DNA of 64,000 nt from Chinchilla lanigera (Eukaryota; Chordata; Mammalia; Rodentia; Chinchillidae). The notes under the pieces were generated by a model that saw only the letters and a list, made by a program, of their open reading frames with translations, did no database searches and was not told the origin of the DNA. The stretch's first letter is position 1, and every line of letters starts with the position of its first letter. The stretch is taken from contig NW_004955437.1 of assembly GCF_000276665.1 (NCBI RefSeq), positions 3,435,127-3,499,126 on the forward strand, given 5' to 3'. Both the position numbers and the translations under genes were made by a program. Of the stretch, positions 11,949-23,947 are shown piece by piece.

Positions 11949-12056
11949 TCATAGGTGGCCTTCGGGTTGCCCTCCTTCCATCGTTTTACTTTCTGTCCCT
12001 TTTTCACCGGTGGCCCCCTCTAAAGTCTTCTTGCTCATTGCTTTACTGGCCTCTTC
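11949..12056 (-). CDS. FKBP5: FKBP5 exon 11, coding part: C-terminal tail and stop
   Basis: There are 35 codons (E423 to L457) plus TGA, reading EEASKAMSKKTLEGATGEKG then TESKTMEGGQPEGHL. Length and position match the human tail exactly. The sequence is much more diverged than the rest of the protein (about 12 of 35 changed, human from memory), as expected of this disordered segment. The last residue is Leu where human has Val. The acceptor is CTTCCTCAG. The exon continues as the 3'UTR. Confidence 0.95.
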   Translation of the reverse strand, partial: EEASKAMSKKTLEGATGEKGTESKTMEGGQPEGHL

Positions 12057-12716
12057 CTGAGGAAGGAATGAGAAATCAGGAAGGTTAGAGAAAAAGGCAG
12101 TACGAAAGTCTGGCTCCTCCAGACTTCTACTACTGTGATTTCATTTAGATTGCCTGGCTGGGTAAGGCACGGTGTGCCACGAAGCGCTGGGCTGGGGTGT
12201 TCCCTCTTCGCTGGTGACCGGGCTGGCGCAGGCGGAAGCTGTCGAACACGTTGGTCCACGCGGCAGCAGGGCTGGGGCCGCACACAGGACCAGGGCCCGC
12301 CTGTGCTGCACAAGAGGCCCCTGCGCTCCAGACAGAGCGCTCCTACTAGCCGGCTCCCAACTCTCAAGGTAAGTGCGCAACGGCGGGGCTACTGCTTCCT
12401 GCAGAGGTCCCACGTTTCAACAATGAGGTGTCACGTGAAAAGACCTGATTTTAAAGAAGGTAACATAGGCCCTAGTACCTCCGAGGGAAATTTATGTTCC
12501 TCATGTCTGCGTGGACATGCCAGGGCCTCATAACCTGTGCCTCCGGTGAGTGGAGCAGCCCTCCGGCACCTGTGGATCCGCACCAGCCTCCCACCAGAAG
12601 GCAGCTCATTCCCGGGTTCCTGTGCTCCCCCGGTTGTCCCCGCACTTAGCCCGCCCAGCACAGGAAGGGCGAGTCCAGCCCTGATCCGTCCGGGGGCAGG
12701 CGGGCTCCACACACAC
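12057..12716 (-). other. FKBP5 intron 10
   Basis: This GC-rich 660-bp intron has no recognisable repeat. Several overlapping open frames occur but none resembles a protein; they reflect base composition. Confidence 0.85.
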
Positions 12717-12956
12717 CTTCGCATCCTGCTCCGCAAACTTCTTGAACATGTTGGCGTAGATCCTGCGGTCCCGCTCGTTGTGCTCCTTCGCCTTCTTCTG
12801 GCACATGGAGATCTGGAGTCTGGCGGCCTTGTTCTGGGGATTGATTTCCAACACTTTCTCGAAGTCACCCTTGGCCGACTCGAACTCGTTCATGAGCAGC
12901 TGGGCCTCGCCCCTCCTGTACAAGCCTTTCTCGTTGGCACTGTCCAGTCCGAGGGC
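12717..12956 (-). CDS. FKBP5: FKBP5 exon 10: TPR3 and C-terminal helix
   Basis: The exon is 240 bp, 80 codons in phase 0 (A343 to K422). It begins [21 protein letters not shown]352 and R356, the residues whose mutation abolishes HSP90 binding, are both present. It continues through TPR3 ([20 protein letters not shown]) into the long final helix with the calmodulin-binding-like region ending KKFAEQDAK. The only difference I see from human is V378I. The acceptor is CTCCGCAG. The donor GAAG|GTGTGTGTGG lies in a GT run with several possible in-register GT dinucleotides. Confidence 0.97.
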
Positions 12957-14047
12957 CTGCGGAGAGATGGTCTCTTTTAGAAAGGATGGACAGAACCCTT
13001 CTCACTTGTGGGGATTTTCGTATGAAATTCAGCAGAGGAACAGATTACTAAAGCCCCCTGACGAAAGGAGACGGAAAAGGTGTACTAAAAAATGTGGTGC
13101 TTTCGGCAAGTATATACCGCTCAGAATGTACCACTCAAGTTAACTCCTGTATGCCAGGCAGGGCGGCACATGCCTGTAACCCGTTACTTGGGAGGCTGAG
13201 GCAGGACAGTGGTAGGTTTGAAACCAGCCTTGACAATTTAGTGAGACTTGGTCTCAAAATACAAAGCTGGGATGTGGGTCAGAGAGCCCTTGGCTAGCAC
13301 GTGTGAGGCCCTGGGTTCATCTCCTAGTATCAACAATGACGTGAAGAACAAAAAACCTTACAAAAAAGCACAGTGATTGCCTTTTGATTTTCTTACTGCT
13401 TTTTTCTATCTTTTCAGATGCCTTCAGGTTTTAGCTCTACCCACTACACAACGCGCACTATTCACTCTGAAGCCAGACACGGCCAGCAGGAGGCAGGTAG
13501 GCAGGTCAGAGCGGTGCGTGTATTGCTCGAGCCCCTCCTGCGCAGTGCTGGGATGGGAAACGGCAGCGCTAGCACAGAGGTGAGAGTGGCGAGGGCTGCC
13601 GGGAGCTCTGCGGTCTTCCAGATCATCCACACTCCTCCCACACGATGGCGTCAGGAAGCGCCTGTAGGTGCCTTCTGTGAGCGGGTGCGGTCTGGCACAG
13701 CGGAGCTCTGGAACGCTCCAGTTGGACCTGCTTTTTCATAGGGAGCCCTACACGTCCGCTCTCATACCAAACTCCAGGGGTATAAGGAAAGTCACGGTTG
13801 TAAACCGTGTAATTTTATCAGAACTTTTATCCATAAGGTATCACGAGTACTCTAAGGATTAGAAAAGTCTGATTGTAATAAAAAATCTTTTTGCATTTCC
13901 CAACTGATACTGAGAAACAGTCCCAAACATGCAAATAAATATACAAAGTGGAAAACCCTCCAGCCCTTGGGGGAGAGGCAGCAAAAGGAGCAGGTGTGGG
14001 TGTGGAGGAAGACCCGGGCCCCGTGTGTCCCCCTCGGGCACCATTAC
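12957..14047 (-). other. FKBP5 intron 9
   Basis: The 1091-bp intron holds one B1+ID dimer (13154-13335). The rest is unique sequence in which I see nothing. Confidence 0.85.
13154..13335 (+). mobile_element. B1-dID SINE in FKBP5 intron 9
   Basis: B1 half (gcaggg..acatgcctgtaacc) followed by an ID half (agctgggatgtgggtcagag). Confidence 0.75.
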
Positions 14048-14233
14048 CTTGTCACAGCACTCCACAGCTTTGGCGTATTCTCTCAGCTTCAGGTAGCACA
14101 TGGCCAGGTTCAGAAATGCAGCGAGCAGAAATGATTCGGACGCTTTCAGTTCCTTCTCTGACAGCCCGTACTCCATCTCCAGCCAGGACACTATCTTCCC
14201 GTACTGAATCACCGCCTGCATGTATTTGCCTCC
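14048..14233 (-). CDS. FKBP5: FKBP5 exon 9: TPR1-TPR2
   Basis: The exon is 186 bp, 62 codons in phase 0 (G281 to K342). It starts [20 protein letters not shown] and includes [20 protein letters not shown], the classic alternating TPR helix pattern with the NLAMCYLKL signature of the HSP90-binding clamp. Differences from human are S310L and T333A (human recalled from memory). The acceptor is GTCCTAG and the donor GACAAG|GTAATG. Confidence 0.96.
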
Positions 14234-14756
14234 CTAGGACAGAAAAAAGCTAGTATTTACTTCTGGTACTTCACCCTGCAGCAGGGACACAAGCAGTGTG
14301 ACAGTGGCCCTGCCTCAGACAGCCCACCCTCCACCCGGGGACCCCACACGGGAGCCCTGCTCGGCAGCCTTCCTTCTGTCCCTGCCGGCGGTCTCCAGGC
14401 CTGCCCGCTCCTGTGGGGGCCCCAGCGGCCTCGAGCTAGCTGATGGTGCAGCAGCACCGCACAGGGCTCCTTCCCATGGTCCCTCTGTCCCTTTGGTTCG
14501 TTCCTCGACGCAAGTACTCATCGATCTTTCAGAAGGGTGGTAAGCAGTGTGGTTTACCGGAGGGGCATTTTTTCTTTTCTCCAGTGTTCAGCAGTGCAGT
14601 AAACCCTGTGATCTGGCAAGGGCTAGACCCAGAGGTAGCAAACGTGAGCCACCTACACCCAGCTCCGCTGTCCTATTCAGCTCTGTCCTCTGTGGGGCAA
14701 AAGCTCCTCTAGACGAGGTATATGACAGTGGGGGTGGCTGTACCTGGTGAAACTTT

Positions 14757-15690
14757 TTTCTCTACTTGAATTGTTTTAGTATACAGGCCTGTGGTACGTG
14801 ATGACTGCCTCTCTCACGGGGCACTGGTACATATACACAGCACATCTTCTTCGGGCCCCTTCCCCTCAGTACCATTCCCACTTGCAGATCCATTCCCTGT
14901 TTCTTACTATCTTTCATTTTGTTCCTTCATCTATATACACCTTGGGTTTCTCATCTAAGAGAAACCATGCACTATTTAAGCTTGTGTGTCTGGTTTATTT
15001 CACTTAACATTATGGTCTCAAGATGCATCCATTTTCCTACAAATGACTCAGATTTATCTTTCCTTATAGCAGAGTAGCACTCCACTGTGTTTAAATACGT
15101 TTTCTTTTTCTGTATCCAGCCATCAGTGGATGGACATACAGGCTGCTTCCAAGATTTAGCGATCATAAGCTGTGCTGCTAGGGACACAGGTGCGCCTGTA
15201 TCACTGTAATACGATGTCTTAGCTCTTTGGGGAAGACACCTAGGCGGGGAATAGGTAGATCAAATGGAATTTCTGGTTTCAGGTTTTTGAGGAATCTCCG
15301 TACTGATTTCCACGGAGGTTGTATTCCCCCAACAGTGAACGGTTCCTCCCTGCACCACAGCTTCGCCAGCATTTGTTATTATCTGATTTCTTGGTAACAG
15401 CCATTTCCTCTGGGGTAAGATGGAATCTCAGTGTTGTTTTAATTTTCACTTCTCTGATGGGCAGAGATGTCAAACTTTCTTCATCTATTTATTGGTCACT
15501 TGTGCTTCTGTTTCTGAGAAGTATTTATTCATTTCACCTGCCCAGTTGGTCTTTTATGTTTTTGGAGGAGGGTCTAATTTTTCTGAGTTCTTTATATATT
15601 CTAGATAGCAGTGGTCTATCTCAGGAGTAGCTGGCAGAAGTTTTTCCTGTACTGTACAGTGTCTCTCCACTCTGTTTCCTAGTGAGTTTA
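14757..15690 (-). mobile_element. L1 3' fragment
   Basis: It covers the L1 3' region through the C-terminal part of ORF2 in reverse (atggtctcaagatgcatcc; ccagcatttgttattatctg; gagttctttatatattctag). It is co-linear with 38380-39030. Confidence 0.75.
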
Positions 15691-16604
15691 CTTACAAACA
15701 CAGGGAGTGGGCCAAAGTTGGCCCATAGCCTATAGATGCTGATGCAAAGGCAATGGGAATATATGCAGCTGACTAGCAGCAAAGGGTACAAATAATAACT
15801 ATAAAACATCACGGATCACATAGGTGTCAGTCACTGTGTGACACAAATCTCCTACTCTCATTTTTTGCAATTCTAACAACTGTACATGAATGCATCATAT
15901 GAATAGAAAGTCTATGAATATAAACGTGTATAAGTGCACACACGTAGCTCTCCGCGAGAAAGCTCGGGGCTGAGACAATGTGCTCCTGCTGTCGTAAGAC
16001 GGATGCTCACATGGAGTGAGAGCTGGTGAGAACAAGAACAGGGCTAGCGGTGAGGGCTCTCCCCTGCAGGAGACGACTATGGGCCTGGGAACACAGACAT
16101 ACACCCCGTGGATGGTACAAGCAGCCAGCCCATTAGGACACTAGATCCAGTGATGTCACCAGGATTCACCGCACGTGAAGCAGTGAGGGTGTCTTGCCCC
16201 ACGCAGACGCCAACCCTCAGCCACTGGCTTTGCACAAGAAGAGGACAGACTGAGAAGGCGCGGGTTATCAGGGTGCAAATGGGCGGTGTGGTAACCAGCC
16301 CGGCCTGTAGAAAGACGGCCCTGTGGTGGGTTTTCTTGTGACGACGAGGCCCTAGGTCTGCACGGCCTATGCTACAGCCCCCGGACGCCCTTCTTCACAA
16401 ATCTCATGTTTGGGGAAGGGGCGACTCACCGACTGCATCAGTTTTGCTACAGAAAATCTGTGCCAAAGGACGCTGAGATTATGTGGGAGAAGGGCACTAA
16501 ACTATGTCTGTCACACTCTGCCTCAGAAGGTAGTGACACAACTTTCACGTAAGAATAAGAAAGCAGGTCTCCTCGCTAGAGATACTCGCTACGGACTACA
16601 CTGC
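15691..16604. other. Intron 8 unique sequence
   Basis: No repeat or gene recognised. Confidence 0.5.
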
Positions 16605-16968
16605 GTCCCCTACTCATCTCCGCGCTGAAGCCCTAAGTCCCAGGGGGATGATCTTCGGAGATCGGGCCTCTGGGAAGTAACCAGGCTCAGAAGAGGCCAG
16701 GAGGGTGAGGCCCTCATGACAGGATTAGTGCCCTGTAAGAAGAGACCGCAGAGCTCTCTTCCTGTCTCACCCACCCAGCATGTAACTGAGGAAGGCATGT
16801 GGGGACAGGGCGCAAAGGGTGCTGCAGGCGATCTGAGGAGAGGTCCTCACCAGACACGGACCCGCTGGCACCTGTCTTGGACTTCTAATCTCCAGAACTG
16901 AGAAGTAAATTCCTACTGTTAAGGCATCCAGTCTATGGTATTTTGTTATGGTAGCCAAGTTAAACAAT
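16605..16968 (+). mobile_element. MLT1/MaLR-like LTR
   Basis: The terminal block (ctccagaactgagaagtaaa, then cagtctatggtattttgtta) is typical of mammalian MaLR-group LTR 3' ends. The 5' end is uncertain. Confidence 0.6.
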
Positions 16969-17069
16969 ACTTCTCTTTTTCTCATAGCTTTAGATCTACA
17001 CTTTGTAGGCCACTATAAAAAGATAAGAAGTCCTCACCAGCTTCAGGGGTTGGCATTTTATTTCTGTCA

Positions 17070-17200
17070 CTAACTTTTTTCTTGCTGGGTCATGAGGTCT
17101 TTGAGGACAGGCAACATGTCCTATCAGTTCTGGAATATCCAGGGTCTAGCATGAAGAGGCCCTTAATAAATGTTTGCTGAGTAAACATTAAAGTCAGAGG
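17070..17200 (+). mobile_element. L2 LINE 3' end
   Basis: ggacaggcaacatgtccta followed by ccttaataaatgtttgctga is the usual L2 terminus. Confidence 0.65.
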
Positions 17201-17230
17201 AGTGTACCTGGGGAATCAAACTTCCTATCT

Positions 17231-17455
17231 AGCTGGGTGTGGTGGTACACACCTGTAATCCCAGCACTCAGGAGGCTGAGGCAGGAGGAGTGCCATGAGT
17301 ATGAGGTCTGCCTGGGTGGGGTATATATTGAGTTCAAGGCCAGCCTGAATTACATAGTAAAACCCTGGCTCAAAACCAAACCCAACCCAATCAAACCCAA
17401 CCAAACCCAATCAAACCTATCCAATCAATCCCCTCACCAAAAACAAAACAAAACA
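17231..17455 (+). mobile_element. B1 SINE with long C/A-rich tail
   Basis: The tail has expanded into irregular aaaccc/aatcaaaccc units (17375-17455). Confidence 0.88.
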
Positions 17456-17793
17456 AAACTCAAACTTCCTATCACTGGGAGCAAACAGGGAGACGGAAAG
17501 CAAGGTGCCATCTGACGCGGGTGAGGCACGGGGTCTGCAGTCATGCCTAGCTTGCTCTTCCCGCTCACCTCTAATGCACCCTGCATTAGAGACTTTCCGA
17601 CCGCGTCCCAGCGCAGTTACAGGAAAAGGACAGTCAGAGAGGACAGAACTTGGTCTCCCACTTTAGTAGGTTCTGAGCAATCAGAAGGGTGGAAAACTAT
17701 GATTTCTTTAAAAAAACACATAGTAGGCTTCTTAATAGATCCTTTACCTTTGTAGGGCATGTGGATCATTTCAAGTCTCATTTTCATGAAGTC

Positions 17794-17852
17794 TTTCATA
17801 ATTTTACTCATTCATCCGTTCTGGGATTTCATAATTTTACTCATTCATCCGT
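17794..17852. repeat. 26-bp tandem repeat, two copies
   Basis: tttcataattttactcattc and the following six bases occur at 17794-17819 and 17827-17852, separated by 7 bp. Confidence 0.9.
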
Positions 17853-17883
17853 CCAGGCTTTTACCGAGCTGCATCTCCAGCCC

Positions 17884-18005
17884 TTTTTAAACTTTTGTTT
17901 TGAGATGGAGGGTCTCACTAAGTCGCTAAGCTGACCAGACTGGAGTCAAACCTGTGATCTCCTGCTTCAGCCCACCAGAGTACTGCAATTTTGGCATGTA
18001 CCATT
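17884..18005 (-). mobile_element. B1 SINE, old
   Basis: Diverged antisense B1 (gagggtctcactaag, then ctgcttcagcccaccag). Confidence 0.65.
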
Positions 18006-18079
18006 CAATTTTATTTAGACTTCAATTTCTAATGAGCCAAAATATGCTTCGCAGTGTTCTTGCTTCTAGAGTACTAAAA

Positions 18080-18268
18080 CAGCGGTTCTCAATCTGGAGA
18101 CTTCTTAGTTACCACAAATGTGTGTGTGGGGAGGGTAGTACCACTCACATCGAGTGGGCAGAGGCCAGAGACGATGTTAAATACTCCATAGTGACCAGGA
18201 CAGCCCCTACAACCAGGAATTATCCAATCCCAGTGTCAGTAGAGTTGAAGTTTAAAAATCCTGCAATA
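18080..18268 (+). mobile_element. MER20 (hAT-Charlie DNA transposon)
   Basis: It begins cagcggttctcaatct and contains tgggcagaggccag, aggacagcccctacaa and attatccaatccc in MER20 order. It overlaps the start of the next B1 only by a few bases. Confidence 0.75.
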
Positions 18269-18270
18269 AA

Positions 18271-18385
18271 CTGGGCATGGTGACACATGTTTGTAATCCT
18301 AGCTACTTGGGAGGTTGTAACAGGAAGATCACAAGTTCCAGGTCAGCCTGGGCAACTAAGTGAGACCCTGACTCAAAGTAGAAAG

Positions 18386-18428
<43 letters not shown>
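18271..18428 (+). mobile_element. B1 SINE followed by (AC)n
   Basis: B1 monomer whose tail runs into about 20 AC units (18388-18428). Confidence 0.8.
18388..18428. repeat. (AC)n microsatellite
   Basis: About 20 uninterrupted dinucleotide units between two B1 copies. Likely polymorphic. Confidence 0.97.
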
Positions 18429-18429
<1 letters not shown>

Positions 18430-18430
<1 letters not shown>

Positions 18431-18595
18431 GTGGGTGTGGTGGCACATGCATGTAATCCTGGCACTGGGGAGGCTGAGGCAGGAGGATTTCTGAAATTCG
18501 AGACCAGCCTGGGCTACATAGTGAGTTCAAGGCCAGCCTGAACTGCATAGTGAAACCCCATCTCAAAACAAATAAATAAATAAAATAAAAGAAAG
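18430..18595 (+). mobile_element. B1 SINE
   Basis: Full-length B1 with both gccagcctg arms and an (AAAT)n tail. Confidence 0.9.
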
Positions 18596-19931
18596 GCAGA
18601 CAGGCTGTAGATGTGTAAGTTAGCAACAGAGTACTCAACTGCAGTATCCCCCACACACTCATGCACTAAGACAGTGTGGACTCTTCTCGATCACGGATGA
18701 CTTGTATCTAAACTGCATTACTGATATCTTGGTTCAGCAAGGGTGGTTTGTCTCAGCGGTTCCATGGGTTCACGGTCATTCTACAGAACGTGCCTTAACA
18801 GCTGCTTTCTTCTCCAGGGGCACAAGGTGGCGCAAGAACCCCACATCCCTGCCCGGGCACACTTCTCCCTCTGCCGCCAGGCTGGAAGAGGAAAACACTC
18901 CTCGCTGTGACAGAGCCGCTCTGGTCCCGCAGACACTCGGCTGGAAGGGCAGGAACCATGTCTGTGGAAATGGCTTGCACAATGCCTGGCATCATACCCC
19001 GCTGCCACCTGTACTCGGCAATTATTTTCAGAGCCACATGAACAAAGTCCTCTCCCACTCTTCTCATTAGTGTTAAGGGGTTGAAAGGAGGTTTTACAGT
19101 CTAGCCAGTCATCCCCATTTAAACCTCCTAGCTAAGGGAGAGATTTACACTCTTAGGCATAAACCAAACCAACAGGTCAATGCAAATGGAGCGCCAATGT
19201 GCCTGGAATATAGATTTCCAGTCCGGCCCATCTCTGCTCGTTCATACATCCGGGCTCTGCGTGTACACCCCGTGCCAAGTCGAACACCCCGTGAAGAGGA
19301 GGGCAGTGTGGCAGATTGAAACCTGCCCCCAAACTTGACAGGGGGAGGGGACGTGTACTGGAAACTACCTACCATTCTGAAGCCTTACAGCTACAGCTAG
19401 GATCACTGCTGGGATCTTTTCTCTACAATTATGAAGGTGCCTCCAGGGAAGTTCTTACTGGGACAAAATGTTCAGAGAAATTCTGGGAGAAAAGTCTTAG
19501 GTCAGTGTTTTTGAACTTTTCATTAATTTTCCCCCAGTAGACTAACGTTTTGAAAGATCTTGTCTATCGAATTGCGTGTTAAAAATAATATGTTCCATAT
19601 GTGTGACTGCTGACCCACAGTTTATCCAAAGATCAGTAATTTTAAGAAGGTTCATAATATGAAGCATATAGTTATGAAATATATGAACGTGGTTGCAGTT
19701 GTGACACTAACGAGCAACAAAGTAACCATACAGTTACTTAAGTATTCGTTTCTGGTACTGATCTGATCACTAATTCTGGCTATCTCTGTATATATTCAGG
19801 ACACAGCTATACATGGCATTTCGTTACTGAAAATGTTCTCTAAAATTAGGTGTGAAAAAAAATAAATAAAATTAGGTGTGATCGGCAATTAGCACTTCGG
19901 ATGGGCTAAACCATTTTACTACACAGAGGTT

Positions 19932-20040
19932 TTTTTTTGGGCTTTTTGCGACAGGGTCTCGCTATGCAGTTCAGGCTGGGCTTGAGCTCACTTTGTAGCC
20001 CAGGCTGGTCTTGAACTTGCAAGGATCCACCAAGCCCAGC
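19932..20040 (-). mobile_element. B1 SINE with internal deletion
   Basis: The element jumps from gcaaggatcc to caagcccagc, missing about 50 bp of the left arm. Confidence 0.8.
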
Positions 20041-20697
20041 TGTACAAAGAGTTGATATAATTCTAATGAAATGTCTGAAGCTTTGAATCCCCTAAACTGT
20101 TAATATTCTATTTAAAGGTTTGGAGAAATACATAAAATAATGACGCGATGCATTCTGAGAAATGACAGGTAGTTTGGTCGCTGTGAGAACGCTGTCGAAA
20201 GCACTCGCACAAATTAAGGCAGCGGCACCTACTGCACTCCTGGGCGGTGAACCTGCAGAACCCATTACTGCACTGAACACTGGACAGCTGCAACATGTGG
20301 CACTTTGTATTTCAATGTATCTAAACACAGAAAAGACATGGTAAACTGTACAACTTCTATACGCAATAAAAAATGCACACCTGCTTAGGGCATCACCACA
20401 AAAGGAGCTTGCAGGCCTGGAGGCTGCTCTGGGTGAGCGTGTGCGGGAGGCAGATGAAGGCCAAGACATTACCGCCTACTGCTGTGGGCCCGACAAACGT
20501 GATACACGTGAGGCATACTACGCTAATTAAAAATATTCTTTTCTTCACTAAAGTAATCTTAGCTTACTGTGTCATTTTTACCTTATAAACTAATGTTTTA
20601 AACCGTTCTTTTATAATAACACTCAGTTTAAAACAAAAACATACTGAACAATCTGAGCAACTACTTGAAGATAACAATATGCAATATAATAACCATT

Positions 20698-20863
20698 TTA
20701 TATTTTATTTTATTTTTTGCCTTTTTTGAGACAGGGTCTCGCTGTGCAGTTCAGGCTGGCCTTGAGCTCACTTTGTAGCCCAGGTTGGTCTCGAACTCCC
20801 AACGATCCTCCTGCCTCAGCCTCCCAAGTGCTGGGATTACAGGCGTGTGCCACCATGCCCGGC
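20698..20863 (-). mobile_element. B1 SINE with 11-bp target duplication
   Basis: taataaccatt at 20687-20697 and 20864-20874. Confidence 0.93.
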
Positions 20864-20875
20864 TAATAACCATTG

Positions 20876-21082
20876 NNNNNNNNNNNNNNNNNNNNNNNNN
20901 NNNNNNNNNNNNNNNNNNNNNNNNNNNNNNNNNNNNNNNNNNNNNNNNNNNNNNNNNNNNNNNNNNNNNNNNNNNNNNNNNNNNNNNNNNNNNNNNNNNN
21001 NNNNNNNNNNNNNNNNNNNNNNNNNNNNNNNNNNNNNNNNNNNNNNNNNNNNNNNNNNNNNNNNNNNNNNNNNNNNNNNNNN
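20876..21082. other. Assembly gap (207 N)
   Basis: The gap starts one base after the right target duplication of a B1 copy and ends inside an ID SINE, so it lies in a SINE cluster. Confidence 1.
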
Positions 21083-21134
21083 ACTTCGCGCTTGCCAGGC
21101 AGGCGCTGTGCCGCTGAGCTAAATCCCCAGCCCC
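21083..21134 (-). mobile_element. ID SINE, cut by N gap
   Basis: The reverse of gggctggggatttagctcag (tRNA-like A box) and gcctgcctggcaagcgc is seen. The 3' part is hidden in the gap. Confidence 0.85.
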
Positions 21135-22763
21135 TATCTTGTCTTTATATCCTTCATCTGTAAGTTTTCTCCCCTAAAATATTTCTCAATACTTCTTCAA
21201 GTCCTTGTTAAAAGTGAAGACATAAACACACAGGAGTCTGCGGCCACACACGACGAGGGTCATCAGTGTCACTGTCTGCCACTGCCACATCTCTTCCCAT
21301 CAGAAGGCCCTCAAGGGCAGTGACTGCAAGGGGCCCTCGTCTCCTGCAAGGACAAGGCCTCTTCTGGGATTCCACCTGAAGGGCCTGCCTGAGGTTGTTT
21401 TACAGGCAATTAAAAAAAAATATGTCGAGGGAGTAAACTCCAATAATAAGCAGTATACTATAGTAGACACTTCAGCCAGTAAGACAGTTGCTGATTATAC
21501 TGTATATGCTGTGCTTTTCTACTCCACACAGAGCAGATCTGTTTACACCTGCACTGCCCAAAATGAAAGTGATGCGCTGCACTGCGATGCTAGCACGGCT
21601 ATGACCTCAGCAGGCAGCAGAGACTTCCAAGCTGCATTATACTCTCTGGGAGCACTGGCACATCCGCTGTCACTGGTAACCGAAATGTTGTTACACAGCA
21701 GCAAGTTAGAACTTTTACGGAACCCAGGAGTATCACTGTGGACCTATGGTCTGCACAGAAGTCTTTTTTGTTCTAGTGTATTATGTAACGGGGTATACAA
21801 ATAATCCATTTGAAATCTTACTTGAATAGTGCAAAATAGACTCAGAATTTAAAAAATAACAACTTGGTCTCATGAGTTCAGAAAGTCACAGAAATTTAGG
21901 ACTGGAAAGAAACTTGTAACTCCCTCTAAAATCTCTTTGGCGGTTAAATGACTTTAAATCATTTGAAGAGCAATAAAGCCCAGTTTCCCAAATCCCCAAT
22001 TCAGAGCTCATTCTGTCAGGCCCCAGTGCTTTCTGGTGAGCACACGTTATCTTAGTATATTTAATAATCACAAATACATATTTAAACCTGTGGGCTTTGA
22101 ATTTGACTACAAACCACAGTGAAACCTACACTTCAAGTTATAGCCCTGTACCCATTCATAAGAAACAAAAAAGGTTTTACGCAACAAAACTTGTCCTTAT
22201 TACGCACTATAGCATGCTTCCACGAAACTGACTTGACGACCCAGTCGTGGGTGCTGGTTCAAAGTCTGAAAATCAGAACGGGTCCAGGCTGCTGTGTCCC
22301 TTTCCTGTTGATTGTACTTTCTCGCGTATCATTTGGGTCAGCACTGTCTCCCTTCTCTCCAGACAAGGCTGTAAAGTCAGTAGCATGTCTTATAGCAGAT
22401 TCTTCGAAAAGACTTGTTGAAAGTATTTTTATGCATCCTTGCCTTATACTGTTAAAATATCACTGATTTCTGCTCACGGGTTGCAGTGGCAAAAAGAAAT
22501 GACGAGGAAAAAGGAAGCAAACCTTGACAAAATTCCCATTCACTAACTGTCCTTGCCCAAAGCGCTTCTGCTTGCTGTGCAGAAGACGCAGTCTTGGGGG
22601 TGGGCGGCCATGGGACGAGCACTCGAATCAGAATGGAACCACGTGTGGTTTCTGCTTTCCCACATCAGGGATTTAAGATCTAAGGGAGAGAATATCACGT
22701 CCCTAGCTATGACAAAAAAGGGTTTTTGAGAAGCAACCTACGATGAGTATCACTCAGGAATTT

Positions 22764-22870
22764 CTTTTTTTTTTTTTAGTTTTTGGTTTTTTTCCCGGTA
22801 CCAGGAATCGAACTCATGACCTTGCGCTTGCCAGGCAGGCGCTGTGCCGCTGAGCTAAATCCCCGGCCCC
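22764..22870 (-). mobile_element. ID SINE with target duplication
   Basis: Full ID element with A and B boxes, flanked by cactcaggaa. Confidence 0.92.
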
Positions 22871-23184
22871 CTCACTCAGGAAATTCTGAAGATGCCTCAT
22901 GGGATCACTGTGGCCACAGAAGAAACGAACCCTCCTCCCATCGGTTTCTTTTGACAGCTGTGCATGGCTGACCCGGATACTCTGCCATCTCGTCCAGCCT
23001 GGGGAGATCTGTCACATCAGCTAGCATCACTTATTTTGTTGTTCAATTATGGCAATATTGGTAAGTAGTGATGTACTTCTCATTTATGTTAAATGTTAAG
23101 GATTTATAGCTGGGATATTTGCTGTTTCCATCTAATAGCTGAAGAGAATACTTTTTTTTCAGTTGTAAGTATTATTAACACAGG

Positions 23185-23265
23185 TCTGAGGCTCTGTATA
23201 CCGCTCAGTGGTAGAGGGAGCATTTGCCTCGCATACGCAGGGCCCGGGGTTCAATCCCCAGCGCA
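23185..23265 (+). mobile_element. ID-like tRNA-derived SINE, diverged
   Basis: A box ccgctcagtggtagag and B box ggttcaatcc are present, but the 3' CCA and acceptor stem are not, so it is not a tRNA gene. Confidence 0.65.
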
Positions 23266-23863
23266 TCCCCTCTTCAGCTAAAGCAAATCAAGCAACAACA
23301 GCAATAATAATGAGTCCTACAGAAACTGTTATTTGGCCACGCTCACGTATAAGCCAATATAACACAATGCTTTGGGAAGAATATTTAATAAGTATTTATT
23401 TATTTTTTAAAATCTGCATATTCTTTTTCCTTTTTTCACAGGATGATTTTTCTTTATGCTCTCTTTGACGATTTCAATAAGACAGTGAAAAGGAAAACGA
23501 AGTGAAACTCACCCCTGTGAATTCTATTACTTGCTAAAATTATTCTGTCTATGTATAAAGCAGATGCTTTAGGCCTCGAGTGACTCAGTGGTAGGGGGCA
23601 TGCCAGCTCCGTCTGCCTTTATGAAGCGCTACAACCTAGACTGCAATGTATAAGAGGTATGTCTTTATACCTCTATTTTTTTTTCATATTTATTCACTCT
23701 TTTCTTACCATTCCTTATACTGAATTGGCAGACATATGAAAATGAAGGCTTCTTCTTACCAAGAAGGGTGTTGATAGAATTCAGAGTAGGGAATGTCAGC
23801 ACAATTCATTGCCACCTGAGCAAATCCTTTGAAATGGAAAGGGTTGTGCGGGGACTCACACAC

Positions 23864-23947
23864 CTTGAAGTACACAGTTCCCTTCTCTTTGACAATGGCA
23901 GCCTGCTCCAGTTTTTCTTTGGTGTCCATCTCCCAGGATTCTTTGGC
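23864..23947 (-). CDS. FKBP5: FKBP5 exon 8: start of TPR domain
   Basis: The exon is 84 bp, exactly 28 codons in phase 0 (A253 to K280), beginning [20 protein letters not shown] and ending EKGTVYFK. It forms the first helix of the TPR domain and the KEKG turn of TPR1, which contributes to the clamp for the C-terminal MEEVD of HSP90 (family knowledge). The acceptor is ACACACAG. The donor CAAG|GTGTGTGAG has T at +3, weaker than consensus. Confidence 0.95.

Larger units (their letters stand above)
14234..23863 (-). other. FKBP5 intron 8
   Basis: The 9.6-kb intron holds an antisense L1 3' fragment, an MLT1-like LTR, an L2 3' end, a MER20, six B1-family copies, three ID-type elements, an (AC)n run and an N gap. 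15700-16550, 18600-19900 and 21135-22760 hold mostly unique sequence, with an L2-like stretch near 18950. No gene is seen. Confidence 0.85.

Noticed and set aside
23185..23265. tRNA gene
   Set aside because: A and B boxes are present but no cloverleaf acceptor stem; the same body recurs across the window as ID SINEs.
23653..23674. 8-bp hairpin agaggtat/atacctct in intron 8
   Set aside because: Short stem, no conservation evidence; expected by chance in a window of this size.
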